From Myxococcales bacterium (GTDB lineage Bacteria; Myxococcota_A; Polyangia; Nannocystales; Nannocystaceae): DNA of 22,863 nucleotides. This document shows positions 14,472-21,832 of the stretch, piece by piece. The translations under genes and the position numbers were made by a program. The notes beneath the pieces were generated by a model, which was not told where the DNA came from, did no database searches, and saw nothing but the letters and a program-made list of their open reading frames with translations. The stretch lies in the NCBI GenBank assembly GCA_020431135.1, contig JAGQIT010000157.1, positions 1 through 22,863 on the forward strand, read 5' to 3'. Each line of letters begins with the position of its first letter. Positions within the stretch are counted from its first letter, which is position 1.

Positions 14472-15090
14472 GAGGATCCGCCTGTACTTCGTCGGCGTGT
14501 GCTCGTCGCAGCTCGTCGCACTGGACGTCGACCGCCGACTCCGGGAGACGCGCGACGAAGTGGCGACAGCGGGTGACGACGCCGTCGCCGTCGAAGTCGA
14601 TCCGCGTGCCGTCGATCTCGACGAGGGGGTAGTGGAGCGCGCTCGGGCGCCGCTCGTCGAGCCAGCGCTGGATCGTCTCCCGGTCGCCGCCGGCCTCGAG
14701 CATCCGCCGAGCGAGGCGCTCACGGTCGATCGTCCGCGCGCAGGCCCGCTCGCAGACGCACAGCGATTGTTCGCGCGGCGTGTCGGGGCGCTCTGGGTGG
14801 CAGCGCTCCGTCGTGTCGTCATGGTCGTTCGTCGGCGCGGCCTCGGCCTCGGGGGGCGGCTCGCGGCGGTGGGCGGTGAGGAGCTCGAGGACCTCGGGCT
14901 CGATGACGGCGTCGCTCGGCGCCTCGCCGTCACCGCGGGCGACGGTCACCGTCGCCCGCGGAGGTGCGGGGACCGGCGCCGGCGCAGGTGCAGGGGCAGG
15001 GGAAGGGGCAGGAGAGGCCGCGCAGGCGAGCGCGAGCCACGGCCCGAGGATCCACCCGCAGCGTCGTCCAGCGCGGCCGCGGAGCGTCAT
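14443..15090 (-). CDS. Lipoprotein with an EF-hand-like loop
   Basis: A 215-residue predicted lipoprotein. The N-terminal signal (CGWILGPWLALAC) ends at Cys23, followed by a Pro-Ala repeat linker (PAPSPAPAPAPAPVPAPP) that may span the periplasm or cell wall. The C-terminal half has six cysteines, including CVCERAC and TRCRHF. Between them the sequence IDFDGDGVVTR has the Asp-x-Asp-Gly-Asp-Gly pattern of calcium-binding EF-hand or dockerin loops. The first part of the domain is helical and charged (DRERLARRMLEAGGDRETIQRWLDERRP). I recognise no family. The ATG at 15090 lies 18 bases after the stop of the HSP90-like gene on the same strand, so the two are probably co-transcribed. No promoter of its own is evident. 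Confidence 0.75.
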   Translation of the reverse strand: MTLRGRAGRRCGWILGPWLALACAASPAPSPAPAPAPAPVPAPPRATVTVARGDGEAPSDAVIEPEVLELLTAHRREPPPEAEAAPTNDHDDTTERCHPERPDTPREQSLCVCERACARTIDRERLARRMLEAGGDRETIQRWLDERRPSALHYPLVEIDGTRIDFDGDGVVTRCRHFVARLPESAVDVQCDELRRAHADEVQADPPSSSSRGRG

Positions 15091-15108
15091 GGGGCGCGAC
15101 CCATCGCC

Positions 15109-16725
15109 TCAGCCCACGCGACGATCGCGGGCGTCCAGCGCCAGCCGCGCGAGCTCGCCGTCGACGGTCGGGTCGAGGCGATGACCGAGGTAGAAGAGCT
15201 TGCTGAGGACGTAGGCGGCCATCTCCGGCTCGCGCTGGGCGAGGGCGACGAGCGTGTGCACCGTCGGGTGATCGGCGTTGATCACCAGGACCCGCTTGCG
15301 CGAGAGGAAGCCGGAGCCGAGCTCGCGGACGTCGGCGACCTCGTCGAGATCGCCGAAGCGCCGCTGGGTGATCGCCACCCACTCGCCGATCGCCGACTCG
15401 GGGTAGGCGAAGTGGCCGATGGCGACGCCGCTGAGCTTGCCGCCCTGGGCCCGCAGGAGCTCCTCGGTCGCCAGCGTCAGCGGCCGCCAGCGCTCGGCCT
15501 CGATGTCGTCGTGGGCGGGCAGCGGCGTGCAGAAGCGCTCGCCCACGGCGGCCAGCGGATCGCCGCGGAAGGCCGCGAGGAGCTCGCGCACCGGCGCCTC
15601 CGGGGGGGCGAGGAGGACCATGCGATCGCGGCCCTCTACAGCGTCGGTGAGCGGCGATCGGCTCGCGGCGAGGAGCGGTCGATCGCCGCGCATCGCCCGA
15701 CGCAGCGCCGCCAACGTGACGCCCTGGCCGCTCGGCGTCGACGCGACGCGGGTGTTCTCCGGGCCGTCCGCGAGCGCGCCGTAGTAGCGCAGGTGCCAGG
15801 CGGCCGCGCGGTAGAGGTAGCGCAGGCGCTCGGGGTCGACGTCCGGGTCGCCGACGGCCGCGCCGATCGCCGCGAAGAGGGCGTCGGCGAGCGGCCCGCG
15901 GATCAGCTTGCCGACCTTGTCGCGCACCCGGTGGTAGCCGCGGTCTTGGATCACGTTGTCGCGGGTCAGGGTGTGCTCGAGGAGGTCCGACGAGACCTTG
16001 AAGTGGATCCCCTCGTAGTGCTCGCCCTCGCCCTCGAGGAGCGTGAGGCCGCGGTTGTAGAAGCCGAAGAACGAGCTCTCGTCGGCCGGGTGGGCGACGA
16101 CGTAGATCGACGCGTCCTCCTCGTGGCGGATCTTGATCGGCGCGTCGAGGTCGAAGGGCTCGACGATCGGCTCGTCCTCGAAGCGGACGTCGCCGTGGGT
16201 GTGCTTGCACCAATAGCGGATGACGTCGCGCGAGCGCCTGACGAGGTCGTCGTGCTCGTCGCGGGTCGTCCGCTTGTAGATCCGGATCTTCGTGCCGTCG
16301 ACCGGCTGCTCGAGGCGGCGCAGCTCGAACTTCTTGTCGGCGGTGAAGAGCACGCGCCAGTGCTCGCCCTCGCGCGAGGTGTCGATGCACACGAGCTCCG
16401 GCTCGGTGGCGAAGACCGAGACGAAGCCGATGCCGAACTTGCCGATCTTCGTGCGGTCGCCGTCCTTCGACGACGAGAACAGCCGGGTCAGGCGCCTCTC
16501 GATGATCTCGCGGGTCATCCCGGCGCCCCAGTCGTCGATGTGGATGATCGTCACGCCGCTGTCGCCCTCCGTACCCTCCTCAAAGGTCAGGTAGATCTCG
16601 ACCTCCTGGGAGCCGGCGTCGAGGGCGTTCTGGATGACCTCGCGGTAGAAGGAGAGGGGATCGGCGAACTGGTGGATCAGCTTGTCGAGGGCGTCCGAGA
16701 CCTTGAGCTGCGCGGGCTCCGTCAT
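15109..16725 (-). CDS. HSP90-like GHKL ATPase
   Basis: A 538-residue ATP-binding protein with the GHKL fold of HSP90, MutL and histidine kinases. The N-box is in FYREVIQNALDAG (Glu29, Asn33, Asp36), the G1 box in IDDWGAGMT (Asp65, Gly67, Gly69), and the G2 box in KIGKFGIGFVSVFATE (residues 93-108). Further on, VSSDLLEHTLTRDNVIQDRGYHRV corresponds to the middle-domain segment that carries the conserved Arg in HSP90. It is shorter than HtpG (about 620 residues), and its last third is not recognisable as an HSP90 dimerisation domain. A chaperone-like or conformational-switch role in the cytoplasm is inferred. The start at 16725 (MTEPAQL) is preceded by TGT TAGCAT eight bases away and lacks a ribosome binding site. 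The lipoprotein at 14443-15090 follows closely. Confidence 0.85.
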   Translation of the reverse strand: MTEPAQLKVSDALDKLIHQFADPLSFYREVIQNALDAGSQEVEIYLTFEEGTEGDSGVTIIHIDDWGAGMTREIIERRLTRLFSSSKDGDRTKIGKFGIGFVSVFATEPELVCIDTSREGEHWRVLFTADKKFELRRLEQPVDGTKIRIYKRTTRDEHDDLVRRSRDVIRYWCKHTHGDVRFEDEPIVEPFDLDAPIKIRHEEDASIYVVAHPADESSFFGFYNRGLTLLEGEGEHYEGIHFKVSSDLLEHTLTRDNVIQDRGYHRVRDKVGKLIRGPLADALFAAIGAAVGDPDVDPERLRYLYRAAAWHLRYYGALADGPENTRVASTPSGQGVTLAALRRAMRGDRPLLAASRSPLTDAVEGRDRMVLLAPPEAPVRELLAAFRGDPLAAVGERFCTPLPAHDDIEAERWRPLTLATEELLRAQGGKLSGVAIGHFAYPESAIGEWVAITQRRFGDLDEVADVRELGSGFLSRKRVLVINADHPTVHTLVALAQREPEMAAYVLSKLFYLGHRLDPTVDGELARLALDARDRRVG

Positions 16726-16733
16726 CGCAAGCG

Positions 16734-16742
16734 ATGCTAACA
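16734..16742 (-). promoter_or_regulatory. Extended -10 element (TGT TAGCAT), candidate leaderless promoter
   Basis: TAGCAT ends eight bases before the ATG at 16725. No Shine-Dalgarno sequence is present. Confidence 0.5.
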
Positions 16743-16766
16743 GCCCGCGGCGAGGGTCTGCACGCG

Positions 16767-16807
16767 CTCTCGCCCGGGAGCCAGCGGGCGACTGCGGCGG
16801 GCGAGAG
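16767..16807. repeat. 10-bp inverted repeat upstream of the HSP90-like gene
   Basis: CTCTCGCCCG (16767-16776) and CGGGCGAGAG (16798-16807) are perfect reverse complements with a 21-base spacer. The repeat lies about 25 bases upstream of the -10 element at 16734-16742 and could be an operator. Confidence 0.4.
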
Positions 16808-17152
16808 GCCACATCGACGCTCGTCGCTGGCTGGGACCGTGTCGGGCGGGCGGACGCCGGGCGTGATCGAGCGCGGCGAGCCGACGCCGGCGCGCCGAAG
16901 CGCGGTTGTCCGCGCGCGACAGGCCGGAGCGCGTCACCTGGCGGGGGAGCGGCGTCGGCTCGCCGCGTCGGGCGGCGCGGTCATCCGTGTGTGCGCCGAG
17001 CTGGAGCGCGTCGTGCCGGCGCTTCGTGGTGTGAGCGGCGGTGTGCTTCGGCGGAGCGGGCTCGCCCTGTGCCTGTTTCGACGAAATGGTCCCGGCAACG
17101 TCGTTTGGGAGGGAGCGCGAGCGAGGGGCCGGCGTCGTCCACGAGCCGCTGT

Positions 17153-17170
17153 CGCCCGCCGCGGCGGGCG
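17153..17170. promoter_or_regulatory. 18-bp perfect palindrome before the MDR oxidoreductase promoter
   Basis: CGCCCGCCG is followed directly by CGGCGGGCG. It ends two bases before the -10-like TACTCT, where a bound repressor would block RNA polymerase. The low-complexity G/C content raises the odds of chance. Confidence 0.4.
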
Positions 17171-17172
17171 GA

Positions 17173-17178
17173 TACTCT
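17173..17178 (+). promoter_or_regulatory. Candidate leaderless -10 element (TACTCT)
   Basis: It ends seven bases before the ATG at 17186. The intervening CGCCGCC is not a ribosome binding site. Confidence 0.4.
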
Positions 17179-17185
17179 CGCCGCC

Positions 17186-18118
17186 ATGCGTGCCGTCCTC
17201 GTCACCCCCGACTGCCCCGCGCGCCTCGCCCTCGGTGAGGTCGCCGAGCCCGATCCGCGCCGCGACGAGGCCGTCGTCGCCGTCCGGGCCATCTCCCTCA
17301 ACCGCGGCGAGGTCCGCTTCGCCCAGACCAAGGAGCCCGGGGCGCGGACCGGCTGGGACATCGCCGGCGTCGTCGAGCGGGCGGCCGCCGACGGCCGCGG
17401 TCCGGCGGTCGGTGAGCGCGTCGTCGCCTTCCTCCCCAACGCCGACGGGTGGGCCGAGCGCGTCGCCGTCGAGACCTCGCTCCTCGCGCGGATCCCCGAC
17501 GGCGTCTCCGACGAGGTCGCCGCGGCGCTCCCCGTCGCCGGCCTGACGGCGCTGCGCGGCCTCGACAAGGGCGTCCGCCTGGTCGGGCGGCGCGTGGCGA
17601 TCACCGGGGCGACGGGCGGCGTCGGCGGCTTCGCGGTCCAGATCGCCCGGGCGATGGGCGCCGAGGTCGTCGCCCAGGTCCGCCGCGCGTCGCAGGTCGA
17701 CGGCGTCAAGGCGCTGGGCGCCGACCACGTCGTCGTCGGCGAGTCGTCCGCGTGCTTCGCCGACCTCGCGCCCTACGGCCTCGCCCTCGACGGCCTCGGC
17801 GGCGAGATGATCGCCGGCCTCGTCGCCATGCTCGATCGCCACGGCGTCGCCGTCACCTACGGCGGCACCGCGTCCTTCACCACGAGCTTCGGCGTCTACA
17901 GCCTCACCCGCACCGCCAGCCTCTACGGCTTCATGCTCCACGCCGAGCTCGCGGAGGAGCCCGGCGGCGTCAGCCTCGGGCGCATGCTGAACCTCGTCGA
18001 GCGCGGCCTCGTGCGCGTCGACATCGGCCGCCGCGGGAGCTGGCGCGAGATCGGCGAGGCCGCGCAGGCGCTCACGGATCGCGCCTTCACCGGCAAGGCC
18101 GTGCTGAGCGTCGAATAG
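17186..18118 (+). CDS. Zinc-independent medium-chain dehydrogenase (quinone oxidoreductase-like)
   Basis: A 310-residue MDR-family NAD(P)H-dependent oxidoreductase. The N-terminal GroES-like domain includes VVAVRAISLNRGEVRF and TGWDIAGVVERAA, with VGERVVAFLPNADGWAERVAV. The zinc-ligand cysteines and histidine of alcohol dehydrogenases are absent, which puts it with quinone oxidoreductases and zeta-crystallin-like enzymes. The Rossmann fold has VAITGATGGVGGFAVQIARAMGAEVVAQVR (residues 137-166) as nucleotide-binding loop. The C-terminus ends with FTGKAVLSVE, as usual for the family. Probable reaction: reduction of a quinone or an alpha,beta-unsaturated carbonyl with NADPH; the substrate is unknown. 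Possible local control is suggested by the palindrome overlapping its promoter region. The gene is convergent with the lipoprotein at 18145, 26 bases apart. Confidence 0.93.
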   Translation: MRAVLVTPDCPARLALGEVAEPDPRRDEAVVAVRAISLNRGEVRFAQTKEPGARTGWDIAGVVERAAADGRGPAVGERVVAFLPNADGWAERVAVETSLLARIPDGVSDEVAAALPVAGLTALRGLDKGVRLVGRRVAITGATGGVGGFAVQIARAMGAEVVAQVRRASQVDGVKALGADHVVVGESSACFADLAPYGLALDGLGGEMIAGLVAMLDRHGVAVTYGGTASFTTSFGVYSLTRTASLYGFMLHAELAEEPGGVSLGRMLNLVERGLVRVDIGRRGSWREIGEAAQALTDRAFTGKAVLSVE

Positions 18119-18144
18119 CTCGACGATCGGCTCCCGCGGCCTCC

Positions 18145-19071
18145 CTAGAGCTTCGTGCCGACGATCCGCAGATCGCTGAAGACCCAGCCGACGGGCGAGG
18201 TCTCGATCTCGTTGGGCGGCGCGGCGCCGAGCTCGAGGTAGAAGCCGGACGCGAGGTGCTCCGCGGGGTCGAGGTAGGCGACGTCGCCGACCCTCTCGGC
18301 GACGACCTCACCGTCCTTCACGAGGGCGCAGCGCTGCTCGTGGAGGAGGCCGTCGAGGGAGCACTCGAGGCGCAGCTCGCCGCCCTCCTGCCACGCGTAG
18401 CCGCCGGACCAGCTCGTGTAGCTCATGTAGCCCATGGCGATCGCCTCGCGGCCGAACATCCGGAAGTGCGGGCTCTTCTTCGCGGCGAAGGTCACCGCCG
18501 CGGCGCCCATCAGGTAGCGCTGGTAGGACTGCGCTTGGTTGGCGCGGAAGAGGCCGAAGAGGATGTGCTCGGTGCGGTCGGGGTCGCCGGGATCGGGGAG
18601 CTCGGGCTGCCAGCCGCCGACGGTGAGGTCGACCTTGAGCTCGAGGCGGCTGTAGGCGACGCCGTCTGTGCCGAAGTCGAGATGCAGATCCATCATCTCC
18701 GGGGTCGGGATGAAGACCTCGCCGGGGATCTCGAGGAGAACCTCCTGTTCGGGCTCGAGGTCGCCGGTCGTGTCACCCGTGGTGTCGGTGTCGCCGGTGG
18801 TGTCGGTGCTGCTCGTCGGAGCGGCGCCGGTGGTCGTGTCGTTCGCCGTCGTGTCGAGGGTCGCCCCGCCGGTCGACGCGGCGGTCGTGCTCGAGCTCGT
18901 GGCGCCCGTGCTTGTCGAGCTTGTCGAGCTTGTCGAGCTTGTCGAGCCCGTTGAGCCTGTCGTCGCGGAGGTCGATGTCGTCGTCGTCTCCTCGGCGTCC
19001 GGCTCCCCGGCGCAGGCGAGGCCGACGGAGAGCACCACCACGGAGAGCCACTGCGGAGCGAGGGCGCGCAT
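18145..19071 (-). CDS. Stalked lipoprotein with a lectin-like beta-sandwich candidate domain
   Basis: A 308-residue predicted lipoprotein. The signal peptide ends at Cys20 (VGLAC). A Ser/Thr-rich stalk of about 85 residues follows, partly encoded by four copies of a 9-bp repeat. The domain from about residue 108 is strand-rich: MDLHLDFGTDGVAYSRLELKVDL, GELRLECSLDG, RCALVKDGEVVAERVG and the final GWVFSDLRIVG. The last units are reminiscent of LamG/concanavalin-like jelly rolls, which bind sugars, but this is only fold-level similarity by eye. Two cysteines (in LECSL and QRCAL) probably form a disulfide. TGG TACGAT ends six bases before the ATG. An out-of-frame ATG lies inside that element at 19079 and is not used in this reading. 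Confidence 0.83.
   Translation of the reverse strand: MRALAPQWLSVVVLSVGLACAGEPDAEETTTTSTSATTGSTGSTSSTSSTSSTSTGATSSSTTAASTGGATLDTTANDTTTGAAPTSSTDTTGDTDTTGDTTGDLEPEQEVLLEIPGEVFIPTPEMMDLHLDFGTDGVAYSRLELKVDLTVGGWQPELPDPGDPDRTEHILFGLFRANQAQSYQRYLMGAAAVTFAAKKSPHFRMFGREAIAMGYMSYTSWSGGYAWQEGGELRLECSLDGLLHEQRCALVKDGEVVAERVGDVAYLDPAEHLASGFYLELGAAPPNEIETSPVGWVFSDLRIVGTKL
18911..18946 (-). repeat. Four perfect copies of a 9-bp repeat in the lipoprotein stalk
   Basis: CTTGTCGAG occurs four times in a row on the plus strand and encodes Ser-Thr-Ser units on the minus strand. Slippage would change stalk length by three residues at a time and keep the frame. Confidence 0.9.
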
Positions 19072-19077
19072 TCGCGC

Positions 19078-19086
19078 ATCGTACCA
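19078..19086 (-). promoter_or_regulatory. Extended -10 element (TGG TACGAT), candidate leaderless promoter
   Basis: TACGAT ends six bases before the ATG at 19071. The same hexamer precedes the lipoprotein at 1840. Confidence 0.5.
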
Positions 19087-19137
19087 GAGCGCCGCCGGTC
19101 GGTGGTCTAGGGCCGCGGCGAACGCTCGGACAGCCGC

Positions 19138-20307
19138 CTAGCCGTGCGCCAGCTCGACGATCCGCGTCATCATCCGCTCGACCTCGGCCTCGGTCGTGTA
19201 GAAGTGCGGCCCCAGGCGCAGGCCGCACTTCGGCCGCCAGTCGAGCTTGTAGTCCTCCTCGATCAGGCGCTTGCAGGCGTTCTCGCTGGTCGGGAAGTCG
19301 ACGGCGACGAACCCCGAGCGCCTGCTGTCGTCGAGCGGCGAGTGGACGGTGAGGCCGGCCGCCTGGGCGCGGTCGATGATGATCCGCGAGAGCGCCAGGT
19401 TGTGCGCGCGGATCCGCGGGAGGCCGACCTCGTGGAGGTTCTTGTAGGCCGCGCGGGCGACGTAGTAGGCGGGGATCGACGGCGTCCCGCCCATGAAGTG
19501 CCAGTTGCCGCGGGCGTACTCGATCGGCGCTGGCTCGAAGGAGAAGGGGCGGGCGTGGCCCATCCAGCCGGTGATCCGCGGGCGCAGGCGATCGCGCAGC
19601 TCCGGCTTCATCCACATGAAGGCCGTCCCCGGGCCGCCGCAGAGCCACTTGTGGCTGCCGCAGACGACGATGTCGGCGTCCCAGTCGGCGACGTCGATCG
19701 GCACGGCGCCGACGGTCTGGTAGGCGTCGACCATGACGATCGCGCCGACCTCGCGGGCCCGGGCGCAGATCGCCTTGACGTCCTGGAGGGCGCCGGAGAC
19801 GTAGATTCCGTGGCTTATCGGCACGATCAGCGTCTCCTCGTCGATCGCCTCGAGGATCCGCTCGGTCGGCACCGTCATGCCGTCGTCGGAGGGGACGAGC
19901 TGGAGGCGGGCGCCGAGCTCCTGGTGGCGCTCCCAGACGTAGATCACGTTGGGGAATTGCAGCGCCTCCATGACCACCTTGTTGCGGGCGCCGGAGAAGT
20001 CGAGGCACGAGGCGATCTGCGCCTGGAAGAAGGCGACGTTCTGGTTGAGGATCGTCTGCCCCGCCGGCGCGCCGATGAAGCGGGCCGCGGCGTCGCTGAC
20101 CTCGTCGACGACCTTCACCCACTCGCCCCAGACCTCGACGCCCTCGCGCTCCCAGTCGCCGGCGTAGCGCGCAAGTTCCTCCTTCGCCTGCCGCGGCATC
20201 GCCCCCATGCTGTTGGAGTTCATGTAGGTCGTGCGGCTGAGGATCGGGTAGTCCTCGCGGTAGCGGGCGAGGCTGGGATCGACGGCCGGGGTGATCGTGC
20301 TCTGCAT
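19138..20307 (-). CDS. Kynureninase-like PLP-dependent enzyme (aminotransferase class V fold)
   Basis: A 389-residue pyridoxal-phosphate enzyme. The early YMNSNSMGAMPRQ motif, VDAYQTVGAVPIDV with the cofactor-binding Asp194, and CGSHKWLCGGPG with the Schiff-base Lys220 are characteristic of class V aminotransferases. The GWMGHARPFSFE segment and overall length fit kynureninase, which cleaves kynurenine to anthranilate and alanine. No other tryptophan-degradation gene is nearby, so a different hydrolase, desulfurase or aminotransferase activity is possible. The start at 20307 is preceded by GAGGAAG. It follows the exported protein at 20351 by 43 bases on the same strand, and an operon with the glycine cleavage genes is possible. 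The lipoprotein gene downstream has its own -10 element. Confidence 0.85.
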   Translation of the reverse strand: MQSTITPAVDPSLARYREDYPILSRTTYMNSNSMGAMPRQAKEELARYAGDWEREGVEVWGEWVKVVDEVSDAAARFIGAPAGQTILNQNVAFFQAQIASCLDFSGARNKVVMEALQFPNVIYVWERHQELGARLQLVPSDDGMTVPTERILEAIDEETLIVPISHGIYVSGALQDVKAICARAREVGAIVMVDAYQTVGAVPIDVADWDADIVVCGSHKWLCGGPGTAFMWMKPELRDRLRPRITGWMGHARPFSFEPAPIEYARGNWHFMGGTPSIPAYYVARAAYKNLHEVGLPRIRAHNLALSRIIIDRAQAAGLTVHSPLDDSRRSGFVAVDFPTSENACKRLIEEDYKLDWRPKCGLRLGPHFYTTEAEVERMMTRIVELAHG

Positions 20308-20350
20308 GCTCTTCCTCGGTTTCTCTGCTAGCTAGGCGGTGCGCGGGGGC

Positions 20351-21391
20351 TCACTTCGAGCGGTAGGGGGCGAAGCGCTGGCGGCTGCGGCGGCGGGCGT
20401 TGAGCTCGCGCAGCTCGCGATCGCTGTAGGCCTTGGCTGTCCCTTTGGGCAGGGACGTGCGGATGAAGTCCTCGATCCTGCGCCGCGCCTTCTCGGCGAT
20501 GTCGATGCGCGTGCGATCGATGGCGGAGAGCGCCTCCTCGGGGACCTCGCCGGCGTCGACGGCGAAGGACTCGTCGCACTCGTCCCAGCGCTCGAAGAGG
20601 AGCTCGCGGCGGGCGGCGACGGGCGACGCCTGCTCGGCCCAGATCGCCTCGAGCTCGCCGCCGAGCGCCGCGAAGCGCGTGGCCAGGAGCTCGCGGTTGA
20701 ACTGGATCGCCATGGCGATCCGGACCTCGCGGGTGCGGGCGAGCAGCTCCGCCTTGGCCCGGGCGTCGCGGTCGATCCCCTGGAGGGCCATCACCCACTC
20801 GGCGGGGCCGGTCACGGACATGCCGTTCGGCGTGAAGAGGCCGACCGGCGCGCCGCCGAACTTGCCGCGCTGAGTGTTGCGGTTGTCGGGGCGCTTCCAG
20901 CGGTCGGCGAAGTGGACGGTGCCGTCGGCGTTGAAGACCGCGGTGAAGCGCCGGTAGGGGTCGACGTAGAGGTAGGAGCCGTCGCTCTGGCGGCGCAGGC
21001 CGAGGTTGGCCTTGCCGCGCTCGCCCTCGCCGATCTCGGGCATCGGCCCGTCGAAGGCGAGGCGCGGCGGCGGGGCCTGGCTGGCGCTCGCGGGCGCCGA
21101 CGTCGGCGCGGGGTTCTCGGCGGGCGGCGACTCGGGCTTCTTCTCGGCGGCGCCGCGCTGGGTCTGTCCGCTCGCGCCTTGGGACTGCGAGGCCGTGGGC
21201 GGCGGGGCGGGGCCCTCGACCAGGCCCGGGCTCGCGGTCGCGTCGGCGCTCACGAGGCCGACGACCAGCGCGAAGACGCAAAACAAGACGCCGCGCGCCT
21301 GCCGGTGGCGGCGCGCGGCGCAATTCGTCGTCGACGCGATCACCGACCCCGCGCGCGGGACCCGGCGTTTGTTCGCGTCGACGCCAAGCAC
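20351..21391 (-). CDS. Exported protein of unknown function
   Basis: A 346-residue protein. A hydrophobic segment VLFCVFALVVGLVSADATA (about residues 35-53) with arginines before it looks like a signal peptide with cleavage near ATA/SPG. The 33 residues ahead of it are unusually long, so the true start may be an internal GTG at 21343 rather than GTG 21391. A Pro/Ala/Ser/Gln linker follows (about 56-112). The rest is a conserved-looking domain, beginning with SDGSYLYVDPYRRFTAVFNADGTVHFADRW and ending in a helical, basic stretch (RELRELNARRRSRQRFAPYR). I recognise no family. It starts six bases after the gcvH stop codon, so it is probably co-transcribed with gcvT and gcvH, but nothing links it to glycine metabolism by sequence. 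Confidence 0.75.
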   Translation of the reverse strand: MLGVDANKRRVPRAGSVIASTTNCAARRHRQARGVLFCVFALVVGLVSADATASPGLVEGPAPPPTASQSQGASGQTQRGAAEKKPESPPAENPAPTSAPASASQAPPPRLAFDGPMPEIGEGERGKANLGLRRQSDGSYLYVDPYRRFTAVFNADGTVHFADRWKRPDNRNTQRGKFGGAPVGLFTPNGMSVTGPAEWVMALQGIDRDARAKAELLARTREVRIAMAIQFNRELLATRFAALGGELEAIWAEQASPVAARRELLFERWDECDESFAVDAGEVPEEALSAIDRTRIDIAEKARRRIEDFIRTSLPKGTAKAYSDRELRELNARRRSRQRFAPYRSK

Positions 21392-21397
21392 GATGGC

Positions 21398-21790
21398 CTA
21401 GGCCTCCTCGTCGAGGAAGGCGCGGTAGGCCTCGGCGTTCATCAGGCTGTCGAGCTGGCCGGCGTCGCTGAGGCGGACCTTGATCATCCAGCCGGCGCCG
21501 TAGGGATCGTCGTTGACCGTCTCCGGGGCGTCGGCGAGCGCCTCGTTGGTCTCGGTGACCTCGCCGTCGACCGGCGAGAAGAGCTCGGAGACCGCCTTGA
21601 CCGAGTCGATGTCGCCGGCGCGCTCGCCCGCGTTGACCTCGTCGCCGGGCTCCGGGAGGGTGAGCATCGTGATGTCGCCGAGCTGCTCGACGGCGTGGGC
21701 GGTGATGCCGAGGGTGATGGTCTCGCCATCGCGGCGGACCCACTCGTGCTCCTTGGTGTAGAGGAGCTCCGCGGGGATTTGGTCGTGCAT
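21398..21790 (-). CDS. gcvH: Glycine cleavage system H protein
   Basis: A 130-residue lipoyl carrier protein. It shuttles the aminomethyl group of glycine between the P, T and L components of the glycine cleavage system in the cytoplasm. The family start is clear (LLYTKEHEWVRRDGETITLGIT), as are ITMLTLPEPGDEVNAGE and the lipoylation site in DIDSVKAVSEL (Lys65). The C-terminal half (SPVDGEVTETNEALADAPETVNDDPYGAGWMIKVRL) is typical. AGG motifs lie a few bases before the ATG at 21790. The gene follows gcvT by 42 bases on the same strand, a standard arrangement. No gcvP follows; the next genes are an exported protein and a kynureninase-like enzyme. Confidence 0.97.
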   Translation of the reverse strand: MHDQIPAELLYTKEHEWVRRDGETITLGITAHAVEQLGDITMLTLPEPGDEVNAGERAGDIDSVKAVSELFSPVDGEVTETNEALADAPETVNDDPYGAGWMIKVRLSDAGQLDSLMNAEAYRAFLDEEA

Positions 21791-21832
21791 CGTGCCTGTA
21801 CCTGCCTTCGTCGTAGTGATCGTGTTGTCGCG

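Larger units (their letters stand above)
16726..17185. other. 460-bp divergent intergenic region without a convincing gene
   Basis: This is the longest gap in the window. Frames crossing it encode Arg/Ala/Gly-rich sequences without domains. It holds the two divergent promoters, a 10-bp inverted repeat at 16767-16807 and a perfect palindrome at 17153-17170. A structured RNA or a short gene cannot be excluded. Confidence 0.4.

Noticed and set aside
16734..17546. Plus-strand open frame of 270 residues across the divergent gap
   Set aside because: Its second half is an out-of-frame shadow of the MDR oxidoreductase, and the first half is Arg/Gly/Ala-rich without conserved features.
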